A stretch of 64,000 nucleotides of DNA, taken from contig NC_092677.1 in assembly GCF_964355755.1 (NCBI RefSeq), forward strand, positions 26,444,101-26,508,100, written 5' to 3'. This document shows, piece after piece, positions 13,003 to 24,012 of this stretch (position 1 is the stretch's first letter; every line of letters begins with the position of its first letter). Under the pieces are notes generated by a model. The model worked only from the letters and a program-made list of their open reading frames with translations, did not search any database and was not told the DNA's origin. Origin of the DNA: Antedon mediterranea (lineage: Eukaryota; Echinodermata; Crinoidea; Comatulida; Antedonidae). Both the position numbers and the translations under genes were made by a program.

Positions 13003-13905
13003 AATTATTACATATTCCAAATGAAAATTGTAATATTGGTAGACTTGAGAATATTCGTAAAAAGGCTACTCGATTCATTTTATACAGAAAAGAAAGAAAT
13101 TGGATATGGATGAAAGACGTGTTAACGTCTTCTAAATCTTCTATATTAAAAATATTAAAAAATATAGAAGATATGTGACAATCAAGTGAAAGGTGTGAAG
13201 GACGATTAATTCATTGGAAGGCAAAGACCAACACTTTTCTAAACTCCTCTTTTGTAATTTTTCCTAGTCTATGGGAAAATGTTCCACAAGATATTAAAAA
13301 ATGCACCTCGGTCACCAACTTTTAAGCTCATATTACTGATCACCTGATTTCATCATACTAACTTTGACAATTATTATGCCTTTTTAATTAAATTTTCATT
13401 TTAATTTTTTTGTATATTTACTTAATGTATTGTGTTTAAGTCATAATTAACCTGCTAACTTTGTTTTTAAATAATTACTGTGGACGTTGGAGCAAACAGT
13501 AAATTCTGTTCAGGCCTATTAAATATTATATCAATATAATATTGAGTAACAGGCCCTGCTGTATTTTTAAAGTTTGTTAGGTGGTCAAAGTGACCTCTAA
13601 ATTCTGTCAGATTATATGTGATCGGTGGGCATAAAAGGCAATGATCGTGCACATAATCTTACGCATTAAACACTGCCTAAGATTATATTAAGTACCACAT
13701 ATTTGCCTTTGAAACCAAACGATCACTATCTATTTCTAGATTATTAGGTAAATGTTTCGGTTATAATGCAATTATTAGTTTTTTGATATTTTATTATCTA
13801 TAGGCCTTTCTCGTGACAAAACATCTGAAATTATGACAACAGTGATCTGTGGGTGAAAGGTAATGACCGTGGACGATCACTATCTGTTATTACTAGAATA
13901 AATAA
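13003..13905. repeat. Palindrome-rich dispersed repeat, copy 3 (partial), with LINE 3' end
   Basis: Begins with the ATTACATATTCCAAATG block of the LINE 3' fragment, includes the PSLWENVPQDIKKC-coding stretch (13260-13310), and continues with the ATAATCTTACGCATT hairpin and the TGACCGTGGACGATCAC block. Order and spacing match 5890-6780. Confidence 0.55.
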
Positions 13906-13914
13906 TTATACAAA

Positions 13915-13965
13915 TTAGGCCTCCTCTACTAGACCTAGGCCTAGCTAGTAGGCCTAGGCCGCCTC
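13915..13965. repeat. Cluster of AGGCCT/CTAG palindromes
   Basis: Within about 50 bp the sequence cycles through TTAGGCCTCC, ACTAGACCTAGGCC, TAGCTAGTAGGCC and TAGGCCGCC. This is the densest local concentration of the genome-wide AGGCCTA motif in the window. Confidence 0.5.
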
Positions 13966-14159
13966 GAAGTCTGAAGAAAAAGCAAATTAGTATTTTCACT
14001 ATTACTATTACTCGCGAAATAAACTACAAACGTACAAGTACGCCAACAAAATCACCTATAAAGCTTGGTTCCCACTAGAACGTAACGCAAGGACGTGAAT
14101 TGGTCAATTCATTTGCGTTGCGTTACGTCGCTTTATGGACAACACAATGGATGGCGCAC

Positions 14160-14325
14160 TACTCCAATAAAATCTCCTATTGTGGACAAAAAGTCACCTA
14201 TTTTGGACAGTCAATTATGAAAGTTACCTATTATGGACAAACAACAACGCCCTCTAGTCCCTATTATGGACAGAAAGTAACCTATTAGGGACAGAAAAGT
14301 AACCTATTATGGACAGATTTCACCA
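14160..14325. repeat. Minisatellite with unit ACCTATTATGGACAGAAAGT
   Basis: Seven or so degenerate copies of a roughly 20-bp unit (CCTATTATGGACA, plus AAAGTA) with irregular spacers. It explains the open frame at 14100-14288, which is not a gene. Confidence 0.65.
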
Positions 14326-14559
14326 ACCCTATTGAACAATTACACTTCACTTGATTAATATGGCATATTGTCTTTTTGATTGTTAATGTTGGATATTTTA
14401 TTTAAATTTATTAGAGGAAAATCATCATACAAATAAATAAAAAATGATAACATAAATTACTGACATTATTACAAATAAATTTATTTATTATTATATTATC
14501 GCGTAACACAAAACGATTGTAAATTTAGTATATTTAAACAATCACATACATTTTACTGA

Positions 14560-15800
14560 TCAATAATATCACCTGTGTGCAATACAGCTTACCCAAAACA
14601 GTATAACCAGTATAAACATGTGTATATAGGTACTAGCCTAACCAGTCACCCGTGGTCTATCGAATACTGTTGACTAATGAAATACATAAAAACCAGACGT
14701 GGCCAAGGCGTCTTAAAGTGTTATTGGTCAATAGAAAATTATCTAAAAATTGTTATTACTAATTGTAATTATCATTTGCGTTGACAAATATAATTTAGAA
14801 ATTGGGGTATTTGTGACACTTATAATCTTACACATTAAACACAGTGCAAGATTATATTAAGTAGAACAAGACAAACCAACTGATGACTATCTATTTCAAG
14901 AATTAATAGGTCAATTTTTCGGTAATAATACAAGTATTTTTGGGGTTTTGCCTTTCTCGTGACAAAAGTGATTTGTGGGCGTAATAGGGCAATGACCATG
15001 GAACACTATCTATTTCTAGAAATAGATAAAGATCGGTGGAAAAACAGATAAACCGGACACATCTGTTGGTCAACCTTATCTGTTTGACTTAAAAAACAAA
15101 TCAAGAGTATTATATAAACAGTTTGAAAGTTAAACACATTGAAGATGGACAAAATAGACAAATACCATGGCACTTGAATTGTAAAGTGTAAGATTATTCA
15201 AGTGTCCTGTTTACCCCTTTTCGTCCAACAATCTCTATCTATTCTAGAATAGAGTAATACAATTTAAAACTATCATGCTTTCAGCGTATGTGTAATTCAA
15301 TGATTTAGACTGTTCATGTAATTTAATAAAACCATTATTAATTAGCAGTCTGAACTACTGCCTCATCAATGAGGTCTAATATAGTTACCAGGATGATTTA
15401 AATTATTTAATTTATATCCTCGTGTATTTTGTATACTATTAGGCCTACATCCTCTTTCTGGAATTTGCACTACTCGTCGCAAGCATAGCCACTTTGATTA
15501 CTATTGCATGACAACCAATTATGCTTTTGCTTACTTGATAAATGTCGTTAGCAAATTAAAATAATTGTACGGCACGGGATATAGGAGGACATCACATACC
15601 ACCATGGTTTTTAGTCGCGTGGACGCGACTCTATAGTTCACTATGTCGGTCGGTCGGTCTGTCGGTCTGGTATCACTATGCGTTTTAGCACGCGACTTAT
15701 GGCTGTTGGCCTTGTTAAAGTAGGCAGACAACTGTACCATTTCTATGAACAGTTCTGTAGTAAACCTAAACAGTACTACACAAGTTACTTGTAGCTACGT
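14560..15800. repeat. Palindrome-rich dispersed repeat, copy 4
   Basis: Carries the TCGAATACTGTTGACTAATGA block, the ATAATCTTACACATT hairpin, a full CTATTTCTAGAAATAGAT palindrome near 15009, the GTCTGAACTACTGCCTCAT block and the TACTCGTCGCAAGCATA end, all in the same order as copies 1 and 2. Confidence 0.55.
15610..15714. mobile_element. ~105-bp insertion containing (GGTC)n
   Basis: Copy 1 reads ATGATTTTTAAAGTAGG (near 7803). Here the same site is split by about 105 bp beginning AGTCGCGTGGACGCGACT, passing through a GGTCGGTCGGTC run and a CGCGACTTATGGC stretch. The internal AGTCGCG...CGCGACT pairing suggests a small non-autonomous element. Boundaries are good to a few bases. Confidence 0.5.
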
Positions 15801-16179
15801 TACTGTACACTGCACCGGGACGTGAATGGAACTGTTCAAAAACACATTATATATAATCCTTGGTCTGTGACGTGTCGTCTTATTCACTCAAAATATGTAA
15901 GGCACAATGCATGTGTGCACCTGTGCTTTTAAAGTGTGTACACCAGCAAACTACGTAATTCACCATTATTATTTGGAAGCTATTGTTAACCTAACATAAA
16001 ATAAAGTTATAACATTCCGATGTTAATGTCTGACGCGGTCTTCCGGGATGGAAACAAAACGTCGATAATATAGGCCCCTAATATTGGTGAAATGAATGAT
16101 ATTGTTATTGAATAATATTAGGCCTAACGTAAAATTTGTTTCTTGTTTTTTGTTACATCGAAATGTATTGTCAGGAGAT

Positions 16180-16265
16180 TATGTATCGAATGTGTTTTCC
16201 ATTCTACTGTGGAATTTCCCCTTCAATCTTTTTATGGTTATCTTTACTTTCAAATGAAATATCAT
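16180..16265 (-). pseudogene. Eroded scrap of CaaX-family exon 4
   Basis: The minus strand shows AAGTAAAGATAAC, then TTGAAGGGGAAATTCCACA, then a CATAATCTCCTGA end, matching the last ~35 codons of the intact exon at 19884-20201 with the frame lost. Confidence 0.5.
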
Positions 16266-16319
16266 ATAAATATAATATTAAGTAACTTGTATATAAGTAA
16301 GTTTATTATGCAATGATGA

Positions 16320-16720
16320 TGGCGGTCATGACCCAATATTTCTAGACATTATAGATAGTAATCGGTGGGAGTCGGTAATGATCGTGCAGTTAATAATCTT
16401 ACACATTAAACAGTGTGAAAGATTATGGAGTAGCAAAGACATTGTTTGTCTTCAAGCCAAAAACCGATTACTATCAAGTTCTTTCTATTCTATAATCATT
16501 AGGTCAATATTTCGGTAATAATGCAATTATTAGTTTTTTGATATTTTATTATCTATAGGCCTTTCTCGTGACCCAAAACATCTGAACAGTGATATGTGGT
16601 AAAAAGGTAATGACCGGACACTAGAAATCTGGTGGTCAAATTTGTCAGTCATATTGAGTAATAAACTTTAAAACTATCATGCTTTCAGCGTATGTGTAAT
16701 TCAATGATTTAGACTGTTCA
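16320..16720. repeat. Palindrome-rich dispersed repeat, copy 5 (partial)
   Basis: Contains the ATAATCTTACACATT / GTGTGAAAGATTAT hairpin, the CTATAGGCCTTTCTCGTGAC block and the TATCATGCTTTCAGCGTATG block of the larger unit. Confidence 0.5.
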
Positions 16721-16941
16721 TGTATTTCTTTTGATTTATTTGAAAAGGATTCTAATATCCAGTCAATCGGCCATAAGAATATAAAAACCAACTTATGAAA
16801 AACATTAATAAACGTTTGTACCAATATGTTAGATCTTTTTTCTTTATTATGCAAATTAATTGTTATTAAAACAATTTTATTAGACAATCCAATTGATATT
16901 TTTCCAACCAGTACCGCTGATACTGATACTACTTTCTTCAT
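16645..16941 (-). CDS. Uncharacterised 98-codon frame
   Basis: The frame begins MKKVVSVSAVLVGKISIG, has a hydrophobic stretch (KLVFIFLWPIDWILESF) and continues NKSKEIHEQSKSLNYTYAES. The stretch IDWIxESFSNKxxxIHEQSK is also open in the repeat copy near 10300-10390, which could mean past coding function or simple repeat similarity. No homologue recognised. Low confidence that it is expressed. Confidence 0.2.
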   Translation of the reverse strand: MKKVVSVSAVLVGKISIGLSNKIVLITINLHNKEKRSNILVQTFINVFHKLVFIFLWPIDWILESFSNKSKEIHEQSKSLNYTYAESMIVLKFITQYD

Positions 16942-17639
16942 GCTACAAAAAACATTTCGAAATTTGTTTAATATTGTGGTTGATACTTATAGGCCTAAAA
17001 GCAATATTAATAACTAAGAATATGCCTAGCAATATTAAATATATACATTAGTACTAGTAAATTAAAGATAGTGTGTAAAATAATAGGTAACAAATTGAAC
17101 TCACGATTATTATTCACAAACACAATATTACTGGTTGTATGAATTATAATTTCGATATGTCCACCGTTGCAAGTATTTATATGTTTAATCGTAAATACAT
17201 GGTTTGAAAAGTAATAATAATAGTTCAGGTGTGAATTCAATAACGTTGAAAAATAAATGGCGATGTTGTTTTATAGTTTTAATCCCCTACCGACACACAT
17301 CGATCAAATCATAAAAGCTGTGTTTATTTCTATAACATTTATTAATGCGGCAAGTAGTGATTGTAACAGAGTTCTTATATTATAGAATAAACACTGTGTG
17401 TTGTTTACTTATTCTTCCTTGGTTCTTCACTGTTTATTATATAGTTTATCATGTATGTATCCATTTTTGTCGACAGGACCACAATGTAAAACAAGTAGGC
17501 CTATATTTCTACTTGATTGTGTATAATCCTGTATAAATATGTTGTTAAATAAATAAATAAATAAATAAAAAAATAAAAGGGTAGTATTATATTGCCACTT
17601 TCCAAATTATTTACTGTGTAGGAGACACTTGTCCGATAG

Positions 17640-17981
17640 TTTCCAGAATTCATCTCGATTCCACAATCTAAAATCTTTTCTTTAAAAAAAGTTGTTAATC
17701 ACTTCGTTCAAAGAAATACCCTGGTCTGTGGTAGTAAACTTTCCTACGTAATAATTAGGTGCAAGGTTATTCAATTCACACGTTATTTGCATTCTATACG
17801 GCCACCGATTACGAACGGTATCTATTTCTGGATTTTGTTCGTCAATATTGCGTAATAATCGTTAAAGCTCTTAGTTGACCCCCACAAATTTAAATGATAT
17901 TTCTTTTCAACATAGTCTTTGCCCTTTTCGGTCAACAATACAAACATACAAGTCCAAAACAGCTTTAACGATAGGCTAATC
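17640..17981 (-). pseudogene. Frameshifted coding-like exon, unknown family
   Basis: After a possible acceptor (TGTTCTAG, ending at 17982), the minus strand reads about 48 codons in one frame (including VLLTEKGKDYVEKKYHLNLW), then shifts frame to continue IDEQNPEIDTVRNRWPYRMQ and VGKFTTTDQGISLNEVINNF. A further shift gives RLWNRDEFWKLSDKCLLHSK and a stop near 17610. Composition looks like real protein across the shifts. The last stretch faintly resembles the R-G-W-R-L-W motif of the plus-strand family at 22825-24012, but this may be chance. Confidence 0.4.
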
Positions 17982-18542
17982 TAGAACATTTTAATGCAAA
18001 AAGTATGTACATGTGACTTTCCGTTAACGAGTTAATGAATGTTTAAGTAAATTGGCCTCTGAAAATAATATGGTCGCCTTGCTATGTTTATTTGATTACT
18101 CTTTTCTCATTATTCATCCGTCAAAAGAAGATGTCTTCCATATCTTGAAAAAGGCGTATTCCAGTGGAACTATCCGCGACTCCGGGATGTTGAGTTCCTG
18201 GCCTTCCTATGTGCTTTGCATCTCATTAATTACTAATGTTCAAAGAAATGTGATAACAGAGCAACATATACATTTCATGCGAATGTGCTGAAAACACCAG
18301 ACAGAAGTCTGAGCACTGTGTTTAAATTAAAATGTGTAGTTAAATTATGGTCATATGTAAATTTGTTACGCTTTTGTTTTCTTCAGTGCTGAATAACTGG
18401 CACACTTCAAAGTAAACAATATTACTTTATTGATATTTTACATATTTGACATTAAGATGAAATTTAGGGAACATACAAATAATGTATTTTAAATGTACCA
18501 AAGAACGTCTGAACCTCTATCATTTTATATCAAAGTATTTAG

Positions 18543-18692
18543 GTGGGGCGGATCCAGGGGTAGCGATTGCTTTGCGCTACCATTTTTGAAAGCCAAATTT
18601 AGATACGACAAAAAAATTAACACGCCTCCGTACAATGCTCCCCCCCCCCCCTCCTACCCTACTTAAAATCAAAGATACACCCCTGACCCCAC
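18543..18692. mobile_element. Small inverted-repeat element
   Basis: The left end GTGGGGCGGATCCAGGGGTA pairs imperfectly with the right end TACACCCCTGACCCCAC. A run of C residues (18641-18652) lies inside. About 150 bp, no coding capacity. Confidence 0.45.
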
Positions 18693-18892
18693 ACTTTAAA
18701 AATCGTCTCCGCGCCGCTGGTAATTATAAGCAAACCTACAAATATCAACATTAATTGTATATGTTTTTTTATCATTGTATATGAATAATATGATGGTTTG
18801 GACTCCAGTTTTTTTAATCATTGTATCAGAACTTAGCATACGTACAGGCAATAACAATTTCCAATAATGATGTTTTTTTTTTAATCTGGACT

Positions 18893-18975
18893 CCTTTTTA
18901 GGTATGTGAAATTCACCCTTCGAGTCAAGATATCCTGTAACTTCTTGGGTTATCTTTGTTTCCAGCTAAACTATA
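18893..18975 (-). pseudogene. Eroded scrap of CaaX-family exon 4
   Basis: The minus strand reads AGCTGGAAACAAAGATAAC, then GGATATCTTGACTCGAAGGG, then TGAATTTCACATACC. This follows the AGNKDKQKQVIGYVDSKGEFHI coding region of the intact gene 1 kb to the right, with a frame-breaking deletion. Confidence 0.6.
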
Positions 18976-19883
18976 GAATTGAGTAATTATAAAAGGTTGT
19001 TACACGTTTAGGCCTAATTACGGACAATTAAAGTGATCAATGTAGGCCTAATGCAAGATTTTTCAATTGCCGCAGCTGGTGTTTTTACGCCCAAAATGAT
19101 TTATATTTCTAGAAATTAGTAGTCCGTCATTGCGTAATAAACTTTAAAACCTTACCTTTCATCTTACGCTTTTACGATTTAATTCATGCATAGTTTAAAA
19201 ATTGAAAACGTGAATAATATTAATAAAATAAGCGTTCGTGTACTGATGTGTTATAAATAAAAAGTAACATAATCATAATCATACGATCGAAAGATTAATG
19301 GTTATTTATAATTTCAATGTAATTGTTTCCATTTTGTACATTTTTTACGATACAAAATTAATTATATTAATATTAATTTGTTAAGCAAACTAAATTATGG
19401 GACGTGGAAAACCATGCTACGTAGCCCTATGAAATGTTAATTAAACCGTCTTTATAATAACCGATGCCATTTAATGTACACTTACAATAATTAATACAAA
19501 GTCAACAACATTTAACGAATTAACTTCTGGAATTAATCACATGATCATTTTACCCTCTCGTTGAAACTTGATTCTTCGTGAGCATGAAGCCATTGTTATA
19601 CTTTAGTGTACTGTATTTTTAAAACAAAAAATGCGTATTTCAAAAGCATTTTAAAATCAAAATAAGAATTGAATGAAATAGTTGACTCGTTTCGAAAACA
19701 TTTACAGACATAAACGAATGGTTAGTATTTAAGTTTAGGCCTAACAGTGGTGTATCCGAAGGAAAAAAAAAGAAAAAAAATTGGCTTTATGGCCTCTACT
19801 GGTAACAGAATGATATTCCGTTATCATGAAATGTCTTTATTTTTTGTTTCATTCAATCTAACCTATTTTGGAAATAAGTGTTT
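18976..19883. other. Non-coding stretch
   Basis: Contains a diverged piece of the large repeat near 19130 (GTCATTGCGTAATAAACTTTAAAAC) and otherwise AT-rich sequence without frames or motifs. It is the 3' flank of the gene that ends at 19884. Confidence 0.4.
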
Positions 19884-20892
19884 TCAAGAGATTATGCATT
19901 GACTAGAGGAATAATTCTTTTCTTGTATGTGGAATTCTCCCTTCGAGTCAACATAACCTATAACTTGTTTTTGTTTATCTTTATTCCCAGCTGAAATGTG
20001 AAACGAAGAATCACCCTGACCGTAAAGAGACATTTTAACGTCAGTGTAACTTGTTACTTTATCAGCCTCCAACTTGGTCATGAACGCTTGTAGTAGTCTC
20101 CGTAGTCCAGCCTGTTCTTTTGTTTGTTCAGCTCCTTCATTTCCACAGAGTTTTAGAATGATATTTGCCAGTGCACGTTTGTTTATCTCGTCGACCCGAA
20201 ACTTAAAGATAAAAACTAGTTGTTATAAATCATGTTAATATTGCTGTTACGGTATAGGCCACCTCAAAATCTACTAAGAAAAAAAATGTTATGATGTGAT
20301 ATCTACGACCTTCGCTTTCTATGACTATAACTGTGTACGGAATATTTTCAGTTTCACTAGATACTATTTTACATCAAAAAGGAGATAATTATTTAATAAT
20401 AAAAATTTACTTTGCATTGCATATTCCGACAATTTGCACAAATAATGTATAATAATGTTCCTTTAATCAAATTAAAACTATTAAAATATAAGAAACCAAG
20501 GTTATTTTATTATAACATTACACTGAGTAGGACTAATGTTTATTAAGACCTACCATAACTTCTTCGTGTTTTTTTTCGTTCTGGTGAACCATTATAGTGG
20601 ACTTGACACGATTCGTTTTGAATGTAACTTGTTCCCCATTCAAACCACAGAATATTAGTTTCAAGTTAGAAAAACCTTTTTTTCGAAAAGAACTTGTAAA
20701 CTTTGTCCAGTATGATAGAAGATTTGTCCAATCTTCAGAAGGATTATCACGTAAGTCAGCGGACAAGAATTCGTCAAAAACACCAGACATAAATCTGTGG
20801 CTTTCTTCGTCGGCAAGACACGAACAATTTGGAATGTCTATCTTCAACTATAAAAATGCAATATAGCTACTTTAGAGAACAAACAATACATT

Positions 20893-20960
<68 letters not shown>

Positions 20961-22490
20961 ACGGTACTTCACAAAGACTAATATTTATTATTTGTGTTTA
21001 TTTACAGATAAGCATTAATGAAAACATATAGGCCTACGGTAATAATGATAAATGTTTGCTAAAGACCGTAGATTAACATTTAGACTTAAACACAATACTC
21101 TAACCAATAAATGTATTTAATTAATTAAACTTAAGTTAATATAAATGTTATTACATTGACATTTATTCTTCTTTTACTTGGTATCTTCATCTTCAACGTG
21201 TACTCGGCAACTGTCGCTTTGCACACATTGGTATTCGATGTAATCGTACCGACGCTGTCTCCAGTTTTTGCTCGAAGAAAATCTGCGCACTTGTTTGCAA
21301 ATTGATTCAATTCTTTGTTCGTTCGATGGTTTATTTGATCATTTGCAAATTTCTTAAGTTTACTGGCACTGAATTCACTTTCTTTGGGTTCCTATGAAAA
21401 ATAGTGAAGGGGTAATGGCGTATTTATTTTACTAATTGCGAACAATGCCAAATTAAGAAAGGTAAAAAGGTAAAGGTCCCGTATTTATTCAAGTCTGAAC
21501 ATAGGGTAACGAGCTGTTAGGAGCTCATTTTACTAAGCCTATGTATATTATGTGGTATCATTAACAGCTAATTAGACTGGGAGTTGTCGGGAATTGATCC
21601 CAGGTCTCTCTGTATGACAGTCAAGTGTCCTAACCACTAATAAAATAGACCTAAAAAGCAAAAACCCAAGCTGAAAATATAATGTGGGGATTAATCTAAT
21701 CATGTGATAATTAAATACTGCCCTCTATAGGTGTTACTACCCCCTATAATTGTAACAGTCTTTTTCAAATGATTTGCTTTCTTTTGGATTCATGAACCGG
21801 TCAAGGAAGCAGATAATTTTGTCTCTTACTTAATTAAAGATCTGATTAAAAGGACCATACTGATCTCTATTGTTATGCTAAAAACAAATGAAAACCAAAT
21901 ACACCACCGGATCGTGGTAAAGGTGATAAAAGGCGTGTCTTTCCTTTTGTGTTGTCGTCCACATCCTTACATATATTTAAAGATGTAGGCCTATTGTCCC
22001 CCCTTTTTTGCTGAATATGAAATTTTAATGTCGCATAATAGTTATCCACTTTGATTATTGATAAAAAAATGATTTACAGTACTTGAAAAACTGTAATTTA
22101 AAGCAAGCCAACCAATGGTGCCAGCCAATGGGTTTTTGGTTGAAATCAACCATTTATTTTGTCATTTTGTAGGCATAATTAGTGAAAACATTTTTTTTTG
22201 TTTCCACCACACAAACATAGGCCTACACATTGAAATAAATAACATAATATACAACCTAATAATATTAGGATGTAAAAAAAGTATATAAAACGTCTACAGT
22301 TTAGGATAGTATGCATATTCAAGATAATAAAATCTCTAATTTAAAAAAATCTCATTTCTACCAATATTGTACATGTCAGTAAATTACGACGATGTTCAAT
22401 CATAATTATAAATTAAAAGTGGAAATAAAACAATTTTTTTTTTACCTTATTGTCAGCAAATGATTTGGTATTGTGCATTTTCTGAGGCAT
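19884..22490 (-). CDS. CaaX-terminated three-module protein, copy B (intact)
   Basis: Unrecognised family. Four coding exons, all joined in phase 0: 22490-22446 (starts MPQKMHNTKSF), 21391-21155, 20847-20554 and 20201-19884; predicted length 297 residues. The donor of exon 2 (AAT|GTAATA) is weak and was chosen because it gives the same length as the paralogue at 36436-39083. Exons 2-4 encode three similar modules: helical stretches, then a basic strand-rich end such as NLKLIFCGLNGEQVTFK and VKMSLYGQGDSSFHI. The C-terminus is CIIS, a CaaX box of the type usually farnesylated, so membrane attachment is expected. No signal peptide or enzyme motif is visible. It lies head-to-head with the plus-strand gene at 22825, with 281 bp from its ATG to that gene's first donor. 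B differs strongly from copies C, D and F in exons 2-3 but shares the VDEINKRxL start of exon 4. Confidence 0.72.
20896..20957. repeat. (TA)n microsatellite in intron 2 of copy B
   Basis: About 31 uninterrupted TA dinucleotides between exons 2 and 3 of the gene, about 50 bp upstream of the exon 3 acceptor. Confidence 0.95.
21470..21645 (-). mobile_element. tRNA-derived SINE
   Basis: On the minus strand the head reads TTAGTGGTTAGGACACTTGA (A-box like), and 34 bp later GGGATCAATTCCCGAC (B-box like, with the T-stem inverted repeat). The body then runs for about 110 bp and ends in CCTTTACCTTTTTACC. The spacing fits an RNA polymerase III promoter from a tRNA. It sits in intron 1 of the minus-strand gene. 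It is not a functional tRNA because the acceptor stem does not pair. Confidence 0.6.
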
Positions 22491-22771
22491 TGTCGTAGAG
22501 AACTAGGCTCACCTGAACTAAAAGAAGAATTGAGTGAAGCCTACTGTGTGCCAATAAATTTATGATAGATTATATCCTCCAGAAAGTAAATATTCAATAT
22601 TTGTAATGACATGACCAGCGAGTGAGATTACACTGAAAACAGATAATCGGACATAATATATTAATATGATCGAGTTCACGTCATTTCACACAAGACTGAC
22701 AACTCGGCAGACAACATCTCTGCTGCTAAACATTGTTCTTTTGAGCTGAATCACCAAAAACAATTAAAAGT
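22491..22771. promoter_or_regulatory. Shared divergent promoter region of pair 1
   Basis: 281 bp between the ATG of the minus-strand CaaX gene (22490) and the donor that ends the plus-strand gene's putative 5' untranslated exon (GT at 22772-22773). It must hold both transcription starts if the models are right. No TATA box at a convincing position was identified. Basis is gene layout only. Confidence 0.45.
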
Positions 22772-22824
22772 GTAAGTAATTTTTTAATTTGTTTATTACA
22801 GGCTATACAATTAATTTGGTCACA

Positions 22825-24012
22825 ATGATGGACGGCTCTAAAGTAAAATGTACATGATTTTGCAAATCTAAGCTGTGTCTATGAGGAGAGGCGACAGTGA
22901 CGGACTCGTTTGAGTCTATGTCGTTCCTCAAAGTGCTTTCCCGATTGCGTAGTAGAGAATGCAACAGTACCGTATAACGCGAACTGGGTCTACAGTTAAA
23001 ATTTAAGTAGATCGATTTTTTACCATAATCAATATTTACTGTAAAATGTTGAACTAATCCGAATTAGTTCCGCCCCTAATTTCTTTACGAATAATTTAGC
23101 AGCCAGGTAAAATCTGAACTAGATGATACCCTGTCACAATCTGAGGTTCGGTGTCCCTGCATATAAGTTTTAAGTTTGATATTTATTATTGTCTATATTT
23201 TGTTTAGAAGAAACCTGTATAATCGGTTACTGTCCAGCACTATCATCAAACATGAAAACGGTAGGGTATTACGGACAATTTCTATTGTCAATTCTGTCAA
23301 AAAGAATCTAGTTGTTATTCCCAGTGGCATCCACTGCAACATGAAGGAGTGAGATATTCTGATTCAAATCCTGACATGTCATATAAGCCTAAAAAGAATT
23401 TCCAGTTACAAAAATGGATTCGCGCTGAATCATAAAATAAACTCTGAATCATAAAATAAACTCTAAAATCTAAACCCTAACCCTAAAATCTGAAATAAAA
23501 CTCTAAAAAATAAAATGTATAAAAATACATTTTCTTCACAGCTAATTTTACTTCCGTGCTTTTAACAGCTAATTTAGAAAAACATCTTGATTGATTACAT
23601 AATAATTACAATAATAATAGACTTACGTCCTTATTTTATTTTAAAGATAAAGAAAAATTGTGGGGATGAGATTACAGTTGGAGACATTCATAAATTACAA
23701 ATAAAAGATCAAAGATATAGTGATATGGCTATAGATCTGATAATGGTCAAAGGCAAATGGATGTCTAATGCAGAAATTGCTATAGCTTCAGAGCCATCAT
23801 ACTTATTATATACAGGCCAACGTAGTAATAAATTTGGGGTTTATAGACGCGAAGAAGAGAATTACAAATGGACTACAAGGAGAAGGGGTTGGCGGTTATG
23901 GCTGGACGACAAAATATGGAAACCGGCGAAAGATTTTGCCGTTAAAAGAGCGCTACCAGCTGTGGCGGGATTTATTGGCCTCAGTCTTTTGAATGCTATT
24001 GAAGACTTGTGA
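22825..24012 (+). CDS. RGWRLW-family small protein, copy B (intact)
   Basis: Unrecognised family. A probable 5' untranslated exon ends at 22771 (donor GTAAGT). The first coding exon is 22802-22842 and encodes only MMDGSK from the ATG at 22825. The second is 23647-24012 (acceptor TTTTAAAG), joined in phase 0, giving 127 residues. Visible features: CGDEITVGDIHKLQ at residues 10-23; LYTGQRSNKFGVY in the middle, RRRGWRLWLDDKIWKPAKDF about 35 residues from the end, then a basic KR and a hydrophobic ALPAVAGFIGLSLL tail. The tail could dip into a membrane. The tiny first exon and phase-0 intron are repeated in the paralogue at 40265. It is divergent from the CaaX gene on its left and convergent with the CaaX pseudogene on its right. 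Role unknown. Confidence 0.7.

Noticed and set aside
23466-23492. Telomere-like CTAAACCCTAACCCTAA
   Set aside because: Only two units in an AT-rich intron; too short for an interstitial telomere.
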